Part shown: positions 9,190-17,581 of the stretch, in pieces
Position numbering within the stretch: position 1 is the stretch's first letter
Layout of the letters: every line of letters begins with the position of its first letter
Assembly (NCBI RefSeq): GCF_000972495.1
Contig: NZ_LATM01000003.1
Span: 248,001 to 312,000 of the forward strand
Source of the DNA: Hymenobacter terrenus
Lineage (GTDB): Bacteria; Bacteroidota; Bacteroidia; Cytophagales; Hymenobacteraceae
DNA: 64,000 nucleotides
Direction of reading: 5' to 3'
The notes under the pieces: generated by a model
Databases searched by the model: none
What the model was told of the DNA's origin: nothing
The model's input: only the letters and a program-made list of their open reading frames with translations
Made by a program: the position numbers and the translations under genes

Positions 9190-9696
9190 TCATGATTTCG
9201 TTGCTTGTGCGGCAATGATAAACTCGGCTAGCTCGCGGAAGCAGCCGTGACCACCTGGGGTTTGGCAGTGAAAGTCGGCTACGGCGCGAGCAAAGGAAGT
9301 GGCATCACCGGGGCAGGCGGAAAAACCCACAAGGCCCAGAATCCCAACATCGTTGGTGTCGTCGCCGATGAAAGCTATTTCGTTGGGTGACAAGCCCGTG
9401 CGAGCCACGATTTCCTGAAGACACGCCGGCTTGTCCTTAATGCCCAGGTGCAGTTCCTCAATTTGAAGTTTGGCGGCGCGGGTGCGCACCGAGGGCGACA
9501 TTTCGCCCGTCATAATACCCGATGCAATGCCGTATTCCCGCAGGCGCACCACGCCCATGCCGTCGCGGATGTTGAAGCGCTTCATCTCTTCGCCGCGCTC
9601 GGAATAGTACACGCCACCGTCAGTCAGCACGCCATCGCAATCGGTGAGTACGAGGCGGATCCGCCGGGCGCGGGCGGTGAGTTCAGCTAGTTTCAT
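9190..9696 (-). CDS. kdsC: KdsC-type HAD phosphatase (KDO 8-phosphate phosphatase)
   Basis: This 168-residue HAD hydrolase has no cap insertion, the usual size for KdsC, which removes phosphate from 3-deoxy-D-manno-octulosonate 8-phosphate in lipopolysaccharide core synthesis. The catalytic motif LTDCDGVLTDG has nucleophile Asp19 and Asp21. KRFNIRDGMG, IMTGEMS (motif II), the Lys of IKDKP and motif IV GDDTNDV follow in family order. A related sugar phosphatase, such as one fused to sialic acid or nonulosonate synthesis in other genomes, cannot be excluded by sequence alone. No other KDO gene lies in the window. Confidence 0.85.
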   Translation of the reverse strand: MKLAELTARARRIRLVLTDCDGVLTDGGVYYSERGEEMKRFNIRDGMGVVRLREYGIASGIMTGEMSPSVRTRAAKLQIEELHLGIKDKPACLQEIVARTGLSPNEIAFIGDDTNDVGILGLVGFSACPGDATSFARAVADFHCQTPGGHGCFRELAEFIIAAQATKS

Positions 9697-9799
9697 AAAA
9701 GCAAGAGTAAGAAAAAAAAAAGATTAGCCAAAAAGGGCTCTGCGGCATAAATTCGGCCACAAGAACGACATGAGAAAGCAAATTACTGCACTAATGGAA

Positions 9800-9828
9800 T
9801 TGTAATTATCCCGGAAAGCGTATCTTAG
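9800..9828 (+). promoter_or_regulatory. Bacteroidota-type promoter (-33 TTG, -7 TATCTTAG)
   Basis: TTG at 9800-9802 and TATCTTAG at 9821-9828 (7 of 8 to TAnnTTTG) are 18 nt apart. Transcription would begin near 9834-9838, which rules out ATG 9833 and supports ATG 9857 for the next gene. Confidence 0.5.
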
Positions 9829-9856
9829 CTTAATGAACCTATTCCGCTTGTATCCT

Positions 9857-10789
9857 ATGAAGAATCAATTGACTATAGGGGTTGTAGCCGCCCTGTTGCT
9901 ATCCTTTGCCGCTCATGCGCAAAGCCCCCGAGAGGCTGTCATAGCTGCCGAAACATCGTTTGCGGCGCAAGCTGCGAAAGTGGGTACCAAAGCAGCCTTT
10001 TTGGCCAACACTGCCCCCGAGGGCCTCGTAGTTGAGGAAGGTAAACTGACTAGTGCTCAGGAACTGTGGCAAAACCGGCCAAACCGGCCCGGCTCGCGCC
10101 TGACGTGGTATCCCGTGCTGGCCGACGTGGCGCAATCCGGGGATATAGGCTACACCACTGGCCCGTGGAGTTCTTTTCAGAACGACCGGCCGCAATCCTC
10201 CGGTGAGTATGTGACGGTGTGGCGTAAGCAGCCGGATGGTCAATGGAAATTCATGGTAGACATGGGAATAGAACGCATCGGGACGGCACCCGCGCAGGCA
10301 GCCACCGTGCCCTCGCCGCGGCTGCAGGCCGCCGCGGCCACTCCTAGCACCGCGCCATCTTACGTAATACTTGACATCGACCGCAAGTTTTCGGAAGCCG
10401 AGCAGCTGAAGCCCGGCGCCACTTACGAGCAATACCTGAGCACCGAGGCACGCCTCTACCGCCCCGGTCTCTCGATGATGCATGGGGCCGCTGCCGCTGC
10501 CAACATGAAAAATCTGGATGGCGGCTATCTTTTCAAGGCCACGGGCGGCTACCTAGCCGCTGCCGGCGACTTGGGCTACGTGGTAGGTACGTTGCACCGG
10601 CCTTCCGCTGGTACCAAGCACCCCCAGGAAAATGGCAGCTATCTGCGCATCTGGCGGCGCGAGGCCGATGCCGGCTGGCGCGTGGTGCTGGAAATCTTCA
10701 ACTTTACAGCTAATCCATCTACTCCGGCCGATACAACCATCGACGGCGTTCGCACGGCGGGCCAGACGCCTACCAAGCGCGCCCAGTAG
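9857..10789 (+). CDS. Secreted protein with two NTF2/SnoaL-like (DUF4440-type) domains
   Basis: The 310-residue product starts with a signal peptide (MKNQLTIGVVAALLLSFAAHAQ). Two similar alpha+beta domains follow: about residues 22-135 (REAVIAAETSFAAQA, then GYTTGPWSSF and GEYVTVWRKQPDGQWK) and about 165-295 (DRKFSEAEQL, then GYVVGTLHRP and GSYLRIWRREADAGWR). This pattern is typical of DUF4440/SnoaL-like members of the NTF2 fold, here duplicated in tandem. Such proteins bind small molecules or act as isomerase-like or nuisance-lactone enzymes; nothing here fixes a substrate. An ATG 24 nt upstream is in frame but sits at or before the predicted transcription start. Confidence 0.75.
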   Translation: MKNQLTIGVVAALLLSFAAHAQSPREAVIAAETSFAAQAAKVGTKAAFLANTAPEGLVVEEGKLTSAQELWQNRPNRPGSRLTWYPVLADVAQSGDIGYTTGPWSSFQNDRPQSSGEYVTVWRKQPDGQWKFMVDMGIERIGTAPAQAATVPSPRLQAAAATPSTAPSYVILDIDRKFSEAEQLKPGATYEQYLSTEARLYRPGLSMMHGAAAAANMKNLDGGYLFKATGGYLAAAGDLGYVVGTLHRPSAGTKHPQENGSYLRIWRREADAGWRVVLEIFNFTANPSTPADTTIDGVRTAGQTPTKRAQ

Positions 10790-10833
10790 GGTACGGCCAT
10801 CGTTTGGAAATTAAGAATGACAGACCGCGATAA

Positions 10834-10871
10834 GAAAGCCTTCATCTAATCAGATGAGGGCTTTTCTTTTT
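10834..10871 (+). terminator. Intrinsic terminator
   Basis: Stem arms about 10834-10847 and 10852-10866 with a 4-nt loop are followed by a T-rich run. It follows the NTF2-like gene on the same strand. Confidence 0.75.
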
Positions 10872-10976
10872 GAGCCGCTATCGTCGTGAGGCTGCTTTTC
10901 TTGGTCCATTGCACCGTTCAGTTCTACCATATATAGTCTGGTAGTGCGACCTTTGTCAGCTAATTCGTCGCCCTGC

Positions 10977-11555
10977 ATGACTCCTTCAACTTCCGTTCCG
11001 GCTCAGTGGCCTGACCGCTACGGCGATGAGCTTTACCGCTTTGCCCTGAGCCGCGTCAGCGACTCCGATGTAGCCGAGGAACTGGTGCAGGAAGCTTTTC
11101 TGAGCGCGCTTGATGGCTTAGCCACGTTTCGGGCCGAGGCATCGGAGCGCACGTGGCTATTTGTCATTCTGCGTCGCAAAATCATCGACTACTACCGCCG
11201 GCAGGCTCGTGCCACCCACGTTGGGCTCGATGAAATCAGCGCAGAAGGCCCTACGGAAGCTGATTTTTTCGTTCCTAAAAACGGCCACTGGACCAGCCAG
11301 CAAGCACCCACCAGCTGGCTCAATGCCGATGCCGCACTGGAGCAGCAGGAACTGCACGACATTCTGCAGCGGTGTCAGAAGCGCCTACCAGCGCAGCAAG
11401 GCGCCGTCTTTGCGCTGCGTTTCATTGAGGAATTATCGGCTGAGGAAATTTGTCAGGAACTCGGTCTCAGTTCCGCCAACTACTGGATTATCGTGCACCG
11501 AGCTAAGCTTCAGCTGCGCCGCTGCCTGGAAAAACATGGTCTGGGAAAGGATTAA
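10977..11555 (+). CDS. ECF-type RNA polymerase sigma factor
   Basis: The product is a 192-residue sigma-70 family factor with region 2 (about residues 10-75: DELYRFALSRVSDSDVAEELVQEAF, the core-binding part, and FRAEASERTWLFVILRRKIIDYYRR, the -10 recognition part) and region 4 (about 120-185: LPAQQGAVFALRFIEELSAEEICQELGLS, a helix-turn-helix). The insert between the regions is longer than in minimal ECF factors. ATG 10977 is preferred over an upstream GTG at 10944, which adds a low-complexity extension. A putative zinc-type anti-sigma gene follows 6 nt later, so its activity is probably held by that partner. Confidence 0.9.
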   Translation: MTPSTSVPAQWPDRYGDELYRFALSRVSDSDVAEELVQEAFLSALDGLATFRAEASERTWLFVILRRKIIDYYRRQARATHVGLDEISAEGPTEADFFVPKNGHWTSQQAPTSWLNADAALEQQELHDILQRCQKRLPAQQGAVFALRFIEELSAEEICQELGLSSANYWIIVHRAKLQLRRCLEKHGLGKD

Positions 11556-11561
11556 CTATTG

Positions 11562-11816
11562 ATGATGCTACGTCTTATTAGCTGTCAGAACGCAACGATG
11601 CTGCTGGAGCAGCAGGCCGACCGACCTGCGTCGGAATCCATGCCGGCCAGCCTCTGGCTGCACCTGCGCTACTGCCCTTATTGCAGCCGCTACGCCAAGC
11701 AAACGATGCTAATCGCAGAATGGGCGCGGGCGTCGGCCGCTCGCCAGACAAGCACCGGGCCGGCCTTGTCGGACGCGGCCAAGGCGCGAATGCGTGAGCG
11801 CTTGGCGGCGGGATAG
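11562..11816 (+). CDS. Small zinc-type anti-sigma factor candidate
   Basis: An 84-residue soluble protein sits directly behind the ECF sigma gene. It carries HLRYCPYC, a His-x3-Cys-x2-Cys arrangement that is the core of zinc-binding anti-sigma (ZAS) domains. It has no membrane segment, so it would be a cytoplasmic anti-sigma factor. Two adjacent ATGs (11562, 11565) could both serve as start. The N-terminal half (residues 1-30) would contact sigma; the tail after residue 55 is Ala/Arg rich. The call rests on the motif and on the position, as no other sequence feature gives identity. Confidence 0.6.
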   Translation: MMLRLISCQNATMLLEQQADRPASESMPASLWLHLRYCPYCSRYAKQTMLIAEWARASAARQTSTGPALSDAAKARMRERLAAG

Positions 11817-11849
11817 TCGTCTACGCAACCGTTTGAAGCTTTCCGCATT

Positions 11850-11886
11850 AAAAAGGCCATTACAGTAATGTAATGGCCTTTTTGAG
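11850..11886 (+). terminator. Intrinsic terminator after the sigma/anti-sigma pair
   Basis: Arms 11850-11864 and 11869-11883 are perfectly complementary (15 bp), with a 4-nt loop. A-rich left and T-rich right ends make it usable on both strands, including for the convergent ferredoxin gene. Confidence 0.85.
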
Positions 11887-11968
11887 TCTGTGAAACGTTA
11901 GCTTTTTTAGCCCCTCTTAGGAAATGAGGCTCGCATAAGCAGCTGAAATTTCAATAGCTCAGCTACGC

Positions 11969-12292
11969 CTATGCGCCGGTGGGTGCCAGGCGTACGACCA
12001 GCCCGTCGGTGTGGGGCGTAAGGCGAATCTGGCAGCTCAAGCGGCTACCGACGTGCACTACGGGCAGGGTTTCAAGCATGTCGAGCTCGTCATCGCCCGG
12101 CTCGGGTAGGGCGGGGCCAGCCAGTACTTCCACGTGGCAGGTGGCACACAGGGCCATGCCGCCACAGGTGGCCTGAATGTCGTAGCCACTGGCTTTCAAC
12201 AACTCCATTAGGCTCAGGCCCATATCGGTGGGGCCGATGAGCTCGGTGCGTTGGCCAGGGGCTTCTTCGACGTAGACGCGAATATCATTCAT
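11969..12292 (-). CDS. [2Fe-2S] ferredoxin, adrenodoxin type
   Basis: This 107-residue electron carrier has cluster ligands Cys43, Cys49, Cys52 (CGGMALCATC) and Cys87 (RLSCQI), the Cys-x5-Cys-x2-Cys...Cys spacing of vertebrate/bacterial adrenodoxin-type ferredoxins. The acidic stretch EPGDDELDMLE is the usual partner-docking surface. The gene lies downstream of a ferredoxin-NADP reductase on the same strand, 90 bp away, so the reductase probably feeds it electrons from NADPH. A long hairpin fills most of the gap. Confidence 0.9.
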   Translation of the reverse strand: MNDIRVYVEEAPGQRTELIGPTDMGLSLMELLKASGYDIQATCGGMALCATCHVEVLAGPALPEPGDDELDMLETLPVVHVGSRLSCQIRLTPHTDGLVVRLAPTGA

Positions 12293-12302
12293 AGAAAATA
12301 TG

Positions 12303-12380
12303 AGGTATGGGTTATAAAGGATGGGTTATGGAGAGGACTGATGCAGCCAACTCATAACTCATCCTTTATAACTCATACCT
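12303..12380 (-). repeat. Inverted repeat between reductase and ferredoxin genes
   Basis: Arms 12303-12330 and 12353-12380 are complementary at 26 of 28 positions. On the minus strand it begins just after the reductase stop codon and ends 10 nt before the ferredoxin start. It shares its TTATGAGTTA-type core with the repeat at 15825-15914. Confidence 0.8.
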
Positions 12381-12382
12381 TT

Positions 12383-13399
12383 TTACATGCTGGGTACCCC
12401 GTTTACAGTCGTGTATTTGAGGGTGTATTTTTTGTCGGGATAAATGTATTTGAACGCGCCCTGGCACATGAGAGCGGCTTCGTGGAAGCCGCAGAGGATG
12501 AGCTTGAGTTTGCCGGGATACGTATTGATATCGCCAATGGCGAAGACGCCGGGCAGCGAGGTGCTGTAATCCATGGTGTTAACCACGATGGCGTCATCGG
12601 TGAGGTCGAGGTTCCACTCGCCGATGGGGCCGAGTTTGGGCGTGAGCCCGAACAGCGGGATGAAGTGGTCAAGCGGCACGGTTTCGGCAGTGCCGTCGTT
12701 GGCGGTGATGGTGACTTCGGCGAGCTTGCCGTTGCCGTGCAGGTGCGTGACGTTGCTCGACAGCACCAGCTTGATTTTGCCGGCTTCAGCCAGCTTCTGT
12801 ACTTTCTCGGCCGAGTCGGCGGCGCCGCGGAAGGTGGTGCCGCGGTGCACTAGGGTCACATCGGCAGCTACGTTAGCGAGGAAGTTGGTCCAGTCCAGTG
12901 CCGAGTCGCCGCCGCCGGCAATGACGATTTTCTGGTCGCGGAAGTGCTCGGGGTCGCGCACCATGTAGTGTACGCCTTTGCCACCTTCGAACTGCTCCAG
13001 ATTTTCGACGGCCGGCTTGCGAGGCTCGAACGAGCCCAGGCCACCGGCAATAGCCACCGCTTTACAGTGGATTTCGGTGCCATCGGTGGTGTAGAGCTGG
13101 AAAGAGCCGTCGTCGAGCTTGGCGAACCGCTCCACCCGCTCGCCGAGCGTGAAGGTGGGGTGGAAGGGCTCAATCTGCTTCATCAGGTTATCAATCAGGT
13201 CGCCCGCCAGAATTTCGGGGAAGCCGGGAATGTCGTAAATCGGCTTCTTGGGATAAATTTCGGAGAGCTGGCCACCGGGCTGGGGCAGGGCGTCGACCAC
13301 GTGGCAGCGGAGTTTCAGCAAGCCAGCTTCAAAAACCGCAAACAAGCCGACCGGGCCGGCCCCGATAATACAGATATCAGTGGAAATGGTGTTGGGCAT
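12383..13399 (-). CDS. Ferredoxin-NADP(+) reductase, thioredoxin-reductase-like
   Basis: The product is a 338-residue flavoprotein of the YumC-type ferredoxin/flavodoxin-NADP reductase family. The FAD-binding GAGPVG lies at residues 13-18, GGQLSEIYPKKPIYDIPGFP follows the first Rossmann unit, and GGGDSALDW is in the NADPH domain. GVFAIGDINTYPGKLKLI is the second FAD motif, where family members also place the flavin-stacking residues. The CxxC of thioredoxin reductases is absent, as expected. ATG 13399 begins right at the Rossmann fold; an upstream in-frame start adds 32 unstructured residues. The neighbouring ferredoxin is the probable partner. Confidence 0.9.
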   Translation of the reverse strand: MPNTISTDICIIGAGPVGLFAVFEAGLLKLRCHVVDALPQPGGQLSEIYPKKPIYDIPGFPEILAGDLIDNLMKQIEPFHPTFTLGERVERFAKLDDGSFQLYTTDGTEIHCKAVAIAGGLGSFEPRKPAVENLEQFEGGKGVHYMVRDPEHFRDQKIVIAGGGDSALDWTNFLANVAADVTLVHRGTTFRGAADSAEKVQKLAEAGKIKLVLSSNVTHLHGNGKLAEVTITANDGTAETVPLDHFIPLFGLTPKLGPIGEWNLDLTDDAIVVNTMDYSTSLPGVFAIGDINTYPGKLKLILCGFHEAALMCQGAFKYIYPDKKYTLKYTTVNGVPSM

Positions 13400-13869
13400 A
13401 ATAGCAGTAAGAGCCTGACAAGGCGCCGAATGAAAAGCGGCCGCACCCGGAGAAGCGACCAGTGCAAAGGTACGGCCCGGGGCCGGGGCCGCCACTACGG
13501 CAGCCGGTTTATAACAACTGCCCCAACCAAATCGTTGGCTGATAGCAACTCGTAAATGCGGATGTGGGGCCTCTCAGTTGCTCAAAAGCAGCCGTACGGG
13601 CAGGCCCTGGCTGGTGGTGACGACGGCTGAGTAGCTGCGGTGAATACAGAAGCCACCGCCCGGCGCAAGTCTGGCTCGTGGTCGATGGAGGGACATGGAA
13701 ATGAAAAAATGCCGACAGATAAGCGCAAAAGCGGGTCATTCGCCCTAATTTCGGCTCGTAGCAAAAGTACGCGGACCGGGCGCGTTCAGCCGTTGTGGTT
13801 TTCGGCCGCGGGGCACTTCGCTGCGTAATGCCTATACTTCGCCCCCAAACCTCTCCTAGCGCTTCCTTT

Positions 13870-15207
13870 ATGCCAATATCCGTTTCCGTGGGACCACCTG
13901 CGTCGCGTTTTTTTCGTGGTTTCCGGCTCGCCGGAGTGTTTTTTGGGACAATTTCACTACTGGCGGGCTGCGGCACCGAGCCCGCCGAAACTACCGCCAG
14001 CAAGCCTGCTAAAGAAATTAAGCCAGCTGCCACCGCGCCCGCTTCGGCGGAAGTGGCCCCACTCCGCGTCAGCGTTTTTCTGGAGTATTCGGGCGGTATG
14101 AAAGGCTTCGTGCCCCGCGGCGGAGCGGATAAGCCGGCCACCGAATTTCAGCAGCGCATTGGGGCGCTCATCACCGAAACCCAGGTGAACGGGGCCGTGG
14201 CCGAGCGCAAATACTACCTCTGCGAAAACGCGGCGCCCAGGGCAGTCCCGTTTCAGCAACTGCGCGACGTGGTGCAGGGCGAAGTTAACCAGGCGGCCCT
14301 CGGCACTGAGCTGCCGCAAATGCTGGAAGGCATTTTGGCGATGCCGCAGGCCACGCAGCAGGTGAGTGTGGTGATTTCCGACTTCATCTATGGCCCGGCG
14401 CGCAAGTCCGACTTTTCGCAGCTGCCCAACCTGATTCGCACATCCATTGCGCCCGTGAGCCAGCAGCAACTGGCCGTGGCGGTGTTTAGCGAAACCTCGC
14501 GTTTTTACGGCAGCTACTTTCCGGCCGTGAAAACGCCGATGCAGAAGCGCACGCTGAACGGTGAGAAAGTGCCGTACTATGTGTGGGTCATTGGCCCGCC
14601 CGCGCAAGTGGCGCGCTTCGCCGCCGAGGTCTTTAAGAATGCTCCCACCCAGCAAGCCTTTTTTGGATTGAAAACGAGCAAGCCGGCCTTTGCGCCCCTG
14701 CTCACCAAGCTTACCGACCCGAAACTCAAGTCGAGTGGCGGCACCGTGTATGCCGAAAACAACGGCTTGACCCTGAACCCCTCCGACGACCCGGTAGACT
14801 TCTCCGTCGGGCTCGATTTGAAAGAATTGCCCACGGCGTGGCAAAAAGCGGCATTTTTGGCCCAACATCTGCAAGTGCGCCTGCCTAACGGACAAGCTGC
14901 ATTGTTGCCTAACTCGGTGCGCCTGCTCACCGAAGAGGAGCAAAGCGGCCAGCCGGTGCTAGCGCCCTACACCCACGTGCTGCGCCTGCGGGTGAGTAAG
15001 CTGGCCGCCCCCACCGCTACACTCAGCTTGGCCCTGCCCGCTCCGGAAACGCCGGATTGGGTAGCCGCCTGGTCTACGACTAACGATAATACTCCAGCCC
15101 CGCGCACCTTCGGCCTCGACCAAATCCTGGCCGGCGTCCGTCAATCGTATCCAACTCCGTTACCGCCCGTATTTACGGTTCAGCTTCCTCTCAAAAACGA
15201 TAGGTAA
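13870..15207 (+). CDS. vWA-like lipoprotein, first gene of the tubulin/actin/MotAB-like cluster
   Basis: A 445-residue product has a lipoprotein signal (ISLLAGC, lipidated Cys34) and a low-complexity linker to about residue 63. A domain then resembles a von Willebrand A fold. VSVFLEYSGGMKGF (65-80) matches the first metal-site strand DxSxS, except that the lead Asp is Glu72 and the last Ser is Gly. QQVSVVISDFIYGP is the later Asp-containing strand. The C-terminal half is beta-rich and unassigned. ATG 13870 fits the signal peptide; ATG 13828 is also in frame. The protein should sit in the cell envelope, facing the periplasm. The vWA call is inference from two motifs. Five further cluster genes follow on the same strand. 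Confidence 0.65.
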   Translation: MPISVSVGPPASRFFRGFRLAGVFFGTISLLAGCGTEPAETTASKPAKEIKPAATAPASAEVAPLRVSVFLEYSGGMKGFVPRGGADKPATEFQQRIGALITETQVNGAVAERKYYLCENAAPRAVPFQQLRDVVQGEVNQAALGTELPQMLEGILAMPQATQQVSVVISDFIYGPARKSDFSQLPNLIRTSIAPVSQQQLAVAVFSETSRFYGSYFPAVKTPMQKRTLNGEKVPYYVWVIGPPAQVARFAAEVFKNAPTQQAFFGLKTSKPAFAPLLTKLTDPKLKSSGGTVYAENNGLTLNPSDDPVDFSVGLDLKELPTAWQKAAFLAQHLQVRLPNGQAALLPNSVRLLTEEEQSGQPVLAPYTHVLRLRVSKLAAPTATLSLALPAPETPDWVAAWSTTNDNTPAPRTFGLDQILAGVRQSYPTPLPPVFTVQLPLKNDR

Positions 15208-15239
15208 TAATTAGGGTGATGCTTGATTGTTGGTACGTA

Positions 15240-15360
15240 GACCGTCATGCCGAGCGGAGCCGAGGCATCTCGTCCGCTTCGTTGAACCAACTGTCGGCGA
15301 AACCAACGATTGAATTAGTGCGGCACGCGAGATGCTTCGGCTCCGCTCAGCAGGACCGTC
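15240..15360. repeat. Long inverted repeat, family also at 24420
   Basis: Arms 15240-15272 and 15328-15360 match at 29 of 33 positions. The core CCGAGCGGAGCCGA recurs with changes at 24420-24508 and near 63507-63520. It lies between the vWA-like and 3-TM genes. Confidence 0.8.
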
Positions 15361-15402
15361 TAATGACTTACAATTAAACACCAATAACTAAGCACTAAAT
15401 AA

Positions 15403-15813
15403 ATGCAGACCTTCTTCACCAGCCTGTACTCGGCCCTGATTTCCATCTTCCAAAGCCAGCGCCCGGCCGATTACGGCTTGTACAAAACGGATTTGTTTTC
15501 GCTCGTGGGTTGGAGTACGCTGGGCGTGGCGCTGGTGCTGGTGCTGGCGTTTTACTACTTGTTCAACTCGGCCCTGCGCACGGGCATGTTCCGCACCATG
15601 CACTGGGTGTTGACATTGGCGCTGGCCGCTGGCCTGGGCACACTACTGGCCAATACCCTCAGCAAAAGCCACGGCGCCGAATCCAGCAGCTACCTCGGCT
15701 ACTTCATGGTGGTGAACATGGTGGTGGCCGCGCTCTGGTTCCTGCTATTTTCCGTCCTGCTGAAGCGCTGGAGCACCTACGCCCGCACTACGCCGTTTAT
15801 AGGGCCGTTTTAA
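15403..15813 (+). CDS. Small three-TM membrane protein of the cluster
   Basis: The 136-residue protein has three hydrophobic segments: about 33-54 (GWSTLGVALVLVLAFYYLF), 66-84 (WVLTLALAAGLGTLLAN) and 98-120 (YFMVVNMVVAALWFLLFSVLL). The N-terminal 30 residues are amphipathic. It ends with a basic loop and TTPFIGPF. No family is recognised. Its place between the vWA-like lipoprotein and the tubulin-like gene suggests it is the membrane anchor or partner of one of them. Long inverted repeats flank it on both sides. Confidence 0.8.
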   Translation: MQTFFTSLYSALISIFQSQRPADYGLYKTDLFSLVGWSTLGVALVLVLAFYYLFNSALRTGMFRTMHWVLTLALAAGLGTLLANTLSKSHGAESSSYLGYFMVVNMVVAALWFLLFSVLLKRWSTYARTTPFIGPF

Positions 15814-15824
15814 GGATAGGATAA

Positions 15825-15914
15825 GAGTTAAAAGCTATGAGTTAAAAGTTGGGTGCATCCTAACCTTTAATCTTGACTTCTGACTCTTAACTTTTAACTC
15901 ATAACTCTTAACTC
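15825..15914 (+). repeat. Inverted repeat ending 5 nt before the tubulin-like start codon
   Basis: Arms 15825-15850 and 15889-15914 match at 24 of 26 positions. When folded in mRNA it would sit over the ribosome-binding region of the next gene (ATG 15920). The core resembles the hairpin at 12303-12380. Confidence 0.75.
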
Positions 15915-15919
15915 AATAA

Positions 15920-17395
15920 ATGAAGCTATTTATTTTCGCCGTCGGCGGCACCGGTGCCCGCGTACTACGCTCCCTTACCATGCTGCTGGCCTCGGGCGTG
16001 CGCATCCCGAATTGTGACCAGGTGGTACCCGTCCTCATCGACCCCGATACCCAGAATGGCGACGTGACCCGCACCGTGACGCTGCTGAAGCGCTACGCCC
16101 GCATCCACGAGGCGCTGTACAGCGACGGCCAGAAAGAAAAAACCGGTTTTTTCAGCCAGCCCATGAACACGCTGGCCCACCTCAACACCGGCGGCTCGGA
16201 GGAGTTGCGCGACTCGTTCGTGTACGATTTCGGTGGCATCAGCCAGCCCTTTCGCGATTATTTGAAATACAACGACCTGTCGGTAGAATCGCAGGGTTTG
16301 GTTGACTTGCTTTTTACGTCTGATAGCTTGGCGGCTAACCTCGACGTAGGTTTCCGCGGTTCGCCCAACGTGGGCTCGGTCGTGCTCAATGCCGTGGTGC
16401 AATCTAAGGAAATGCGCTACCTCGCCCAGAGCCTGCAGGACGGCGACCGGGCATTTTTCATCAGCTCGATTTTTGGCGGGACAGGAGCGGCCGGCTTTCC
16501 GCTGCTGGTCAAAAACCTACGTGATGCCAACTCGCCCCTGGCCCACCCAGAAGTGCGCCGCCGCCTCAAAGCCGGCGCGCTGGTGATGCTGCCCTACTTC
16601 AAGCTGCAGGAGCCTTCGGCCGATGAAAAGGCCGCCGGACAGGATTTCATCGATTCCAACACCTTCATCACGAAGACCAAAACGGCCCTCTCGTACTACG
16701 CCGATAACCTGAAAGGGCTGGAGGCTATGTACTACCTGGGCGACCAGCCTGGCCAGCCCCTGGCGAACCACCCCGGCCGCGCCGAGCAGCGCAACCAAGC
16801 CCATTTACTGGAGCTGCTGGGGGCGCTATCGGTGCCCCACTTTATGGCAGTGCCGGACAACCAGCTCGACGGCGGCCAGCCGCTCTACCACGAGTTTGGC
16901 CTGAAAGCCGATTCCCCCGACGTAGATTTCGGCCAGTTGCCCACCAACCTGCGCCAGGAAGTGGCCCGCCCGCTGATTCAGCTGCACTATTTCGCCCGCT
17001 ATTTCCTCAAGCACACCCCCGACGACGCCAAAGCGCCCTACTACGATGCCGGCGACCTCGCGGCCCAGCTGCGCAACAACCGCGCCCTGCGCGAGCTGTA
17101 TGACTTTTTCGGCGAATACAACGAATGGATTCGTGAGTTGGGTGTGAACCAGCGCCGCTACACCGCCATCCGCGCCGAGGAAATGGACTTCAACAAAATG
17201 GTGGCCGACAAAACCGTCGAAACCGGCATTTTCAGCAAAGGCATCACCCCCGGCTATTTCCGCGATGAGCTGACCAAAGCCGTGGGCAAAGCCACCCTGA
17301 ACAACCCGACGGAGAACGAGGCCCTGCGCTGGGTGGTGAAGGCTTTTGAGGATGCCACCGGCGAGATTCTGGACAAGAAGCTGCAATACTCCTGA
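15920..17395 (+). CDS. Tubulin/FtsZ-like GTPase (Tubulin_2-type)
   Basis: The 491-residue protein begins with a Rossmann-type strand and glycine loop (LFIFAVGGTGARVLRSL, residues 3-20). Residues 178-192 (AFFISSIFGGTGAAG) hold the tubulin signature loop GG-T-G-x-x-G preceded by a hydrophobic strand, at the distance seen in FtsZ/tubulin proteins. This matches the divergent FtsZ/tubulin-like families found in bacteria outside cell division. It has no membrane segment or signal, so it acts in the cytoplasm and may polymerise or bind GTP. The C-terminal third is helical with no family clue. It is flanked by the 3-TM protein and the actin/Hsp70-like gene. Confidence 0.7.
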   Translation: MKLFIFAVGGTGARVLRSLTMLLASGVRIPNCDQVVPVLIDPDTQNGDVTRTVTLLKRYARIHEALYSDGQKEKTGFFSQPMNTLAHLNTGGSEELRDSFVYDFGGISQPFRDYLKYNDLSVESQGLVDLLFTSDSLAANLDVGFRGSPNVGSVVLNAVVQSKEMRYLAQSLQDGDRAFFISSIFGGTGAAGFPLLVKNLRDANSPLAHPEVRRRLKAGALVMLPYFKLQEPSADEKAAGQDFIDSNTFITKTKTALSYYADNLKGLEAMYYLGDQPGQPLANHPGRAEQRNQAHLLELLGALSVPHFMAVPDNQLDGGQPLYHEFGLKADSPDVDFGQLPTNLRQEVARPLIQLHYFARYFLKHTPDDAKAPYYDAGDLAAQLRNNRALRELYDFFGEYNEWIRELGVNQRRYTAIRAEEMDFNKMVADKTVETGIFSKGITPGYFRDELTKAVGKATLNNPTENEALRWVVKAFEDATGEILDKKLQYS

Positions 17396-17404
17396 CGCCG
17401 CGCA

Positions 17405-17530
17405 CCTCACCCCCTGACCCCCTCTTCGAAAAAGAGGGGGCACCGGTTCGTGAGGACGACTTCTCTACTGAACTTGCCAGGAGCAGGTCCGGTGCCCCCT
17501 CTTTTTTGGAGAGGGGGTCAGGGGGTGAGG
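17405..17530. repeat. 42-bp-arm inverted repeat between tubulin-like and actin-like genes
   Basis: Arms 17405-17446 and 17489-17530 match at 40 of 42 positions, separated by 42 nt. Each arm is itself partly self-complementary (CCCCCTCT / AGAGGGGG), so cruciform or nested folding is possible. Confidence 0.85.
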
Positions 17531-17581
17531 TTGACACGGGGCTGATAACAGATAACTAGCAACAGAATAACTAATCGATTA

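Noticed and set aside
9833..9856. Start of the NTF2-like protein at ATG 9833
   Set aside because: The likely transcription start is at or after this ATG, and ATG 9857 opens a clean signal peptide.
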